Below, piece by piece: positions 6,185-10,296 of a DNA stretch of 10,296 nt. Numbering within the stretch: position 1 is the first letter of the stretch; every line of letters starts with the position of its first letter. Both the position numbers and the translations under genes were made by a program. The stretch lies in NCBI GenBank assembly GCA_028819835.1, contig JAPPKR010000035.1, forward strand, positions 1-10,296, read 5' to 3'. Source of the stretch: a bacterium (GTDB lineage Bacteria; Actinomycetota; Acidimicrobiia; UBA5794; ZC4RG35). The notes below the pieces were generated by a model. That model saw only the letters and a program-made list of their open reading frames with translations, was not told where the DNA came from and did no database searches.

Positions 6185-6862
6185 ATGAACGACATAGTGC
6201 TGATTGTCGAAGACAACAAGAGGATCGCCAACTGGGTGAAGGTGTACTTCGAGCGGGCCGGGTTCACCGCCGAGGTCGCCCATGACGGTCGATCCGGCCT
6301 GTCCATGGCCCGCCGCCTGCTTCCGGACCTGGTGATCCTCGACCTCAACCTTCCCCGCCTCGATGGCGTGGAGGTGTGCCGGATCCTGCGTGGCGAGTCG
6401 GACGTGCCGATCATCATGCTGACCGCCAGGGAGACCCCCGCCGAACGCATCATCGGGCTGGAGAGCGGCGCCGACGATTACATCGTCAAACCCTTCGACC
6501 CCGACGAAGTGGTGGCGCGGGCCAACGCGGTCCTCCGGCGCGTCAGGGACAGAGTCCAGCAGGTCCTGACCCGGGGAGCCATCACCCTGAACGAGACCAC
6601 CCGGAGCGTAACGGTCGACGCCGAACCCGTGCCGGTGACTCAGGCGCAACTCGCCCTGCTGTCGACCTTCATGCGCCATCCCAACCAGGTACTCACCCGC
6701 TACCAGTTGATATACCTCACCTTCGGCTACGACTTCGAGGGGTACGAACGGGCTATCGACAGCCAGGTGGCCCGCCTGCGGAAGAAGATCGACCGGGGCG
6801 GCCACCAGCCCATCCGGACCGTGTACGGCGCCGGCTACAAGTTCGTGACAGAGGACCGCTGA
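6185..6862 (+). CDS. OmpR/PhoB-family response regulator, 225 aa
   Basis: This is a DNA-binding response regulator. The receiver domain (about 1-118) has the acidic pair Glu9-Asp10, the phospho-acceptor Asp53 in LVILDLNLPRLDG, Thr80 in IIMLTARE, and Lys102 in VKPF. The winged-helix DNA-binding domain (about 128-222) shows the OmpR-type end, with the recognition-helix region (AIDSQVARLRKKID) followed by RTVYGAGYKF. An AGGA at 6175-6178 is spaced 6 nt from the ATG. It overlaps the sensor kinase start by 1 nt (TGATG), so the pair is translationally coupled and surely cognate. Its target genes are unknown; the flanking lipoprotein and SLC13 permease are the obvious candidates by position. Two CTCCCT direct repeats (6151-6156 and 6166-6171) precede the start and might be binding half-sites, but that is weak. 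Confidence 0.95.
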   Translation: MNDIVLIVEDNKRIANWVKVYFERAGFTAEVAHDGRSGLSMARRLLPDLVILDLNLPRLDGVEVCRILRGESDVPIIMLTARETPAERIIGLESGADDYIVKPFDPDEVVARANAVLRRVRDRVQQVLTRGAITLNETTRSVTVDAEPVPVTQAQLALLSTFMRHPNQVLTRYQLIYLTFGYDFEGYERAIDSQVARLRKKIDRGGHQPIRTVYGAGYKFVTEDR

Positions 6863-8307
6863 TGTCGCTCCGCTGGCGGATCATGGGGGCGATCGTCCTG
6901 GTCATCGTCCTCACCATCCTGATCGGAGTCGGCATCGGCTACTACACCACCCAGGCCCGCCTGGACGTGTTCGTGGACCGGATAGGCGAGGAAGAGGCTA
7001 ACCGGCTGGCCCGGAATCTGAGCCGGGAATACACAGACGCCGGTGGTTGGCAGACGGTGGACGGGCCGCTCACCGAAGCCGGGTACATCTCCGGCGGACC
7101 CACGGTGAGAGAGGGACCCGAGACAGGTGAGCATGGGTCCTCCGAGTCGTTCCACCATAACCCGGTGCGAGTGGTGATCGTGGGCGCCGACGGCCGGGTG
7201 GTGGTGGACAACCTGTCCGAACTCTCGCCGGGAACCATGGCGCCGGAGTTGGACGGACGCAGCGTGACCCTCTTCGACTTGACTGCCAATCAACCGGTGG
7301 GCCGCCTCTACCTGGACGTGAACCAGGAGTTCCTCTCGACCGAGTCCCACGGGTTCCTCAGCACGATCTTGACCGTGAGCCTGATCGGCGGTCTGCTGAC
7401 CGCAGGCGCCGGCATTCTGCTGGCCGCCTGGATGTCCAAGCGGATCACCGCGCCGGTGACAGCCTTGACGGAGGCAACCCAGGCGATCGCCCAGGGTGAC
7501 ACGACCCGCCTCCCCGTCACCTCATCGGACGAACTGGGGCGGATGAGCGCCGCCTTCAACCAGATGACCACCGCCCTGGAAACCCAGCGCAACCTCCGCA
7601 GGCGGCTCATCAACGACGTCTCGCATGAACTGAACACCCCGCTGAGCGTCATCCAACTGGAAGCGAAGGGACTCCGCGACGGGCTCCAGACGCCCGAGGA
7701 CGCCTCGGAACACATCATCGGAGAGGTGGACCGCCTGCGCGGCCTGGTAACCGACCTGAACTGGCTTGCGGAGACCGACCACGGCGAGTTGAGGCTCACA
7801 TTCCAACCGGGTTCGATCTGCGAACTGCTCACCACGGAGGTGGAGCGCTGGCAGCCACAGGCCCGGGCTCGACAGATCGAGTTGTCGCTCCGGGCATCCG
7901 GTGACCTCCCGGACATGGACCTCGACCGGGTGCGCATCAGCCAGGCACTGGGAAACCTGGTGAGCAACGCCATCGGGAGCACCGATCCCGGTGGAAGCAT
8001 CGGTATCTCGGCGGACTTGGAAGACGACGACTGGTTGGCCATCTCGGTAACCGATGACGGGATCGGGGTCGACCCCGCAGACCTTCCCAACCTGTTCGAC
8101 CGCTTCTACCGCACCGACCAGTCCCGCAGTCGGGAAGCGGGCGGGACCGGCCTGGGACTGGCCATCACCCGGACCATCGTTGAGGCACACGGGGGCACGG
8201 TTTGGTTGGAAAGCGCCGGACCCGGACAGGGCGCCACGGTGAGTATCCGCCTTCCCCTCCCTTCCGCCCAGGGCAGCATTGCGTCGCCGCCCCCGGACCC
8301 GAGTTGA
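6862..8307 (+). CDS. Sensor histidine kinase (HAMP, HisKA, HATPase), 481 aa
   Basis: This is a membrane sensor kinase, partner of the preceding regulator. Membrane helix 1 is at about 7-28, an extracytoplasmic sensor at about 30-163, helix 2 at about 165-190, HAMP at about 191-243, the dimerisation and phospho-acceptor helix with NDVSHELNTPL (His255), and an ATPase domain with the N box around NLVSNA at 365-370, the G1 box DDGIGV at 398-403, FDRFYR at 412-417, and G2 GGTGLGLAI at 427-435. The N-box downstream sequence (IGSTDPGG) is slightly atypical but keeps both Asn. The sensor ends in a PAS-like beta motif (VVIVGADGRVVVDN) and contains a His/Glu/Ser-rich insert, GEHGSSESFHHNP at 89-101, which could bind a metal. 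The ATG was chosen because it overlaps the upstream stop and directly precedes helix 1; the open frame further upstream is out of frame with the regulator and not coding. The C-terminus is a short Pro-rich tail. Confidence 0.95.
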   Translation: MSLRWRIMGAIVLVIVLTILIGVGIGYYTTQARLDVFVDRIGEEEANRLARNLSREYTDAGGWQTVDGPLTEAGYISGGPTVREGPETGEHGSSESFHHNPVRVVIVGADGRVVVDNLSELSPGTMAPELDGRSVTLFDLTANQPVGRLYLDVNQEFLSTESHGFLSTILTVSLIGGLLTAGAGILLAAWMSKRITAPVTALTEATQAIAQGDTTRLPVTSSDELGRMSAAFNQMTTALETQRNLRRRLINDVSHELNTPLSVIQLEAKGLRDGLQTPEDASEHIIGEVDRLRGLVTDLNWLAETDHGELRLTFQPGSICELLTTEVERWQPQARARQIELSLRASGDLPDMDLDRVRISQALGNLVSNAIGSTDPGGSIGISADLEDDDWLAISVTDDGIGVDPADLPNLFDRFYRTDQSRSREAGGTGLGLAITRTIVEAHGGTVWLESAGPGQGATVSIRLPLPSAQGSIASPPPDPS

Positions 8308-8350
8308 TCCCCGCGGCCGATAGGGCTACGCCTACGACGAACATAACTCC

Positions 8351-8422
8351 TAATCTCCCAAGCTTGTGCGGCGAAAAATGTCCGGAAGCAGCCAAGCCCG
8401 CCATGGTCTCGTTCTGAAATGA
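8351..8422 (+). promoter_or_regulatory. Possible -10 box and overlapping leader ORF before the SLC13 gene
   Basis: TAATCT (8351-8356) is followed 7 nt later by TTG 8364 and 9 nt later by GTG 8366. The GTG frame runs 18 codons and its TGA overlaps the permease start (ATGA at 8419-8422). The TTG frame (LCGEKCPEAAKPAMVSF, two Cys codons) stops 1 nt before that ATG. The permease has no Shine-Dalgarno, so coupling to one of these frames is plausible. The evidence is spacing only. Confidence 0.33.
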
Positions 8423-10185
8423 CCGTCGAAGGGTTCATCGTGCTGGGAATCCTGATCGGGATCGTGGCCTTGTTCGTCTCCGAGAAGTACCCCCTGGACA
8501 TTGTGGCCATGCTGGGTCTCGGAGTGCTGCTGGTTCTCGGCCTGGTAACGCCCCAGGAGGGGTTCTCGGGCTTCAGCAACCCGGCCACGCTCACGGTGGC
8601 GGCCATGTTCATCCTCAGCGCCGGTCTGCAGAGGACCGGCGCCACCACCACGGTGGGCCGGCTCATGGTGCGCTTCAGCCGCAATCACTTCACCGCGCTG
8701 GTGGTGATCATGGTGACGGTCACCGTCATGTCGGCCTTCGTCAACAACACCGCGGCGGTGGCCGTGTTCATTCCTCTGGTCACCATCCTGGCCGCCCGGC
8801 GGAAGCTATCCGCCTCGAAACTGCTGATTCCCCTTTCCTACGCCTCCCAGTTCGGCGGCGTCTGCACTCTCATCGGTACCTCAACCAACCTCCTGGTCAG
8901 CTCGATCTCCGAGGAGGCCGGCTACGGAGCGTTCACCATGTTCGAATTCAGTCGCATGGGCCTGGTGCTGTTCGTGGCAGGGGCGGCGTTCTTCCTGCTA
9001 TTCGGACGATGGCTGCTGCCCGATCGCCAGACGCCGGAACTGGCCGCCGCCTACCAACTGGGCGAATACATAACCGAACTGAGGGTGCGACAGGGTTCCC
9101 CCCTGGTGGGGAAGTCTGTTCTGGAGAGCAGGCTGGGGGAGGATCACGACATCACCGTCCTGCGGGTCCTCAACACCGGAGAGGACGGATGGGCGCCGTT
9201 GAGGCGGACCCTCCAACCCGACGACGTCCTGCTGGTCCGCGGTTCGCTGACCGATCTGATCCGTCTCCGGGGAACCATGGGCCTGCGAATCAACGCCGAC
9301 TTCGAACTTCGCGACGAGACCCTGCAGACCGAGGACCTGCGCCTCGTCCAGGCGCTGGTGGCGCCGGACTCGGGGCTCATCGGCCACACCCTCAAGGAGG
9401 TCGATTTCCGCAATCGCTACCGGGCCCTGGTGCTGGGCATCCGACGCCGGGGCAAGACGACCAACAAGAAGCTCAGTTCGGTCAAGCTCGGCCTGGGGGA
9501 CGCCCTGCTGCTGCAGGCGCACGAAGCCGAGATACGGGAACTGCGGAGCGGCGACGACCTCATCATTCTCAACGAGGTGCCGGGCAGCCTCCTACGCCAC
9601 AAGGCGCCCCTCGCCATCGGGATCCTCGTGACGGTAGTGGGACTGGCCGCCTTCGACCTCGTCCCGATCCTGGTGGCCGCCCTGCTCGGCAGCGTAGCCC
9701 TGGTGATGACCCGGGTGCTGCGGCCGGAGGACGTCTACCGGGCGATCAACTGGCAGGTGATCTTCCTGCTGGCCGGGGTGCTTCCCCTGGGCGTGGCCAT
9801 GCACACCAGCGGAGCGGCGGGGTGGCTCGCCGAGCAGACCGTGGGGTTGGTGGGAGACATGGGTCCGGTGGCCGTCCTGGCTGCCTTCTACGTGCTGACC
9901 GCCATCATGACCGAAACCATGAGCAACGCCGCGGCGGCGGTGCTGCTGGCGCCGATAGCCATCTCAACCGCCGAGCAAATCGGCGCCGATCCCCGGCCCT
10001 TCCTGATGGCGATAACCTTCGCCGCCTCCACCGGGTTCTCCACCCCGGTCGGCTACCAGACCAACACCATGATCTACATCCCGGGGGGATACAGGTACAC
10101 CGACTTCCTGCGGGCCGGGATGCCCCTCAACCTCATATTCTGCATCCTGTCGGTCATCTTCATCCCCCGCTTCTGGGCGTTCTGA
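8419..10185 (+). CDS. SLC13-family (DASS) permease with two central RCK_C domains, 588 aa
   Basis: This is an inner-membrane, probably sodium-coupled anion transporter; related proteins move sulfate, di/tricarboxylates or other anions. The N-terminal membrane half (about 1-200) carries the family signatures SAFVNNTAAVAVFIPL at 105-120 and LIGTSTNLLVSS at 151-162. Two cytoplasmic TrkA-C/RCK_C modules follow, at about 217-285 and 305-385, each with a strand pattern such as 'VGKSVLESRLGEDHDITVLRV' or 'IGHTLKEVDFRNRYRALVLGI' and a '[QL]-x-x-D-x-LLhxG/A' turn. The C-terminal membrane half (about 395-588) has the inverted-repeat signature TETMSNAAAAVLLAPIAIS at 498-516 and STPVGYQTNTMIY at 541-553. 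Length and architecture are usual for the RCK_C-containing SLC13 permeases. The RCK_C domains probably sense a nucleotide or ion. Substrate is not readable from sequence. It follows the kinase gene by 111 nt and may be regulated by that two-component system. Confidence 0.93.
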   Translation: MTVEGFIVLGILIGIVALFVSEKYPLDIVAMLGLGVLLVLGLVTPQEGFSGFSNPATLTVAAMFILSAGLQRTGATTTVGRLMVRFSRNHFTALVVIMVTVTVMSAFVNNTAAVAVFIPLVTILAARRKLSASKLLIPLSYASQFGGVCTLIGTSTNLLVSSISEEAGYGAFTMFEFSRMGLVLFVAGAAFFLLFGRWLLPDRQTPELAAAYQLGEYITELRVRQGSPLVGKSVLESRLGEDHDITVLRVLNTGEDGWAPLRRTLQPDDVLLVRGSLTDLIRLRGTMGLRINADFELRDETLQTEDLRLVQALVAPDSGLIGHTLKEVDFRNRYRALVLGIRRRGKTTNKKLSSVKLGLGDALLLQAHEAEIRELRSGDDLIILNEVPGSLLRHKAPLAIGILVTVVGLAAFDLVPILVAALLGSVALVMTRVLRPEDVYRAINWQVIFLLAGVLPLGVAMHTSGAAGWLAEQTVGLVGDMGPVAVLAAFYVLTAIMTETMSNAAAAVLLAPIAISTAEQIGADPRPFLMAITFAASTGFSTPVGYQTNTMIYIPGGYRYTDFLRAGMPLNLIFCILSVIFIPRFWAF

Positions 10186-10296
10186 AAAGTCGCGAAATTC
10201 TCGACCCCTATTTCGGGAACCCTCCCCCGCCACCGGGTAACATTCGCGGGCCGTGATGCCTACTCCTGGTACAAGTTCGCGCTCTTTGGGCTTCCT
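10186..10296 (+). other. Downstream end region with a possible next-gene start
   Basis: After the permease stop there is no strong terminator. TAACAT (10238-10243) is followed 9 nt later by GTG 10253 and then ATG 10256, whose frame (MPTPGTSSRSLGF) stays open to the window end. This may be the start of the next plus-strand gene with a near-leaderless layout, but 13 codons are too few to judge. Confidence 0.3.

Noticed and set aside
6376..6861. Extension of the kinase frame upstream, giving a 643-residue protein.
   Set aside because: It overlaps the response regulator in another frame with Arg/Pro/Gly-rich composition. The ATG at 6862 directly precedes the first membrane helix and overlaps the regulator stop.
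9009..10256. Long plus-strand ORF (415 codons) inside the permease gene.
   Set aside because: It is a Gly/Arg/Pro-rich frame shadow of the SLC13 permease, whose own frame has all family motifs.

Overview
This is a high-G+C chromosomal window with actinobacterial character. The signs are a probable F420-type (DUF385) reductase, several genes that lack Shine-Dalgarno sequences but have TANNNT boxes a few bases upstream of the start, and lipoproteins with short Ala/Leu-rich signal peptides. The overall look (FxLYD-like lipoprotein, SLC13 permease with RCK_C domains, very strong GC3 bias) suggests Acidimicrobiia or a relative, but that placement is inference. I see no mobile element, CRISPR array, rRNA or convincing tRNA.

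Left part (1-1503): two minus-strand genes, the start of a DUF385 deazaflavin-type nitroreductase running off the left edge and, 19 nt from it, a complete RtcB RNA ligase (401 aa) with all metal and GMP-binding residues visible. rtcB is divergent from a secreted lipoprotein gene of unknown function.

Middle (1503-4184): three plus-strand genes, namely the unknown lipoprotein, a macro-domain ADP-ribose hydrolase or deacetylase, and a zinc-dependent nucleoside/base deaminase. An 18-bp element built on the palindrome CAACTAYAGTTG lies both in the rtcB/lipoprotein divergent region and immediately upstream of the macro gene. RtcB and a macro domain can both be tied to RNA-end or ADP-ribose chemistry, so this shared element is one of the more interesting signals here. 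The lipoprotein ORF appears to have lost its natural start through a single-base deletion in an A run: restoring one A joins a normal start to the signal peptide.

Right part (4185-10296): a 315-nt non-coding gap is followed by a lipoprotein with three FxLYD-like beta domains separated by Gly/Glu/His low-complexity linkers (domains 1 and 3 are a recent internal duplication). It ends in a very strong hairpin. Next come an OmpR-family response regulator and a sensor histidine kinase overlapping by 1 nt (one operon), and then an SLC13-type anion/sodium symporter with two internal RCK_C domains. The lipoprotein lies directly upstream of the two-component system and its Gly-Glu-His-Gly motif recurs in the kinase's extracytoplasmic domain, so a functional link is possible but unproven.

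Recurrent theme: the macro and SLC13 genes have no Shine-Dalgarno sequence. Each is preceded by a TANNNT box and a tiny ORF that ends within 2 nt of, or overlaps, the gene's start, suggesting leaderless leader peptides with translational coupling.
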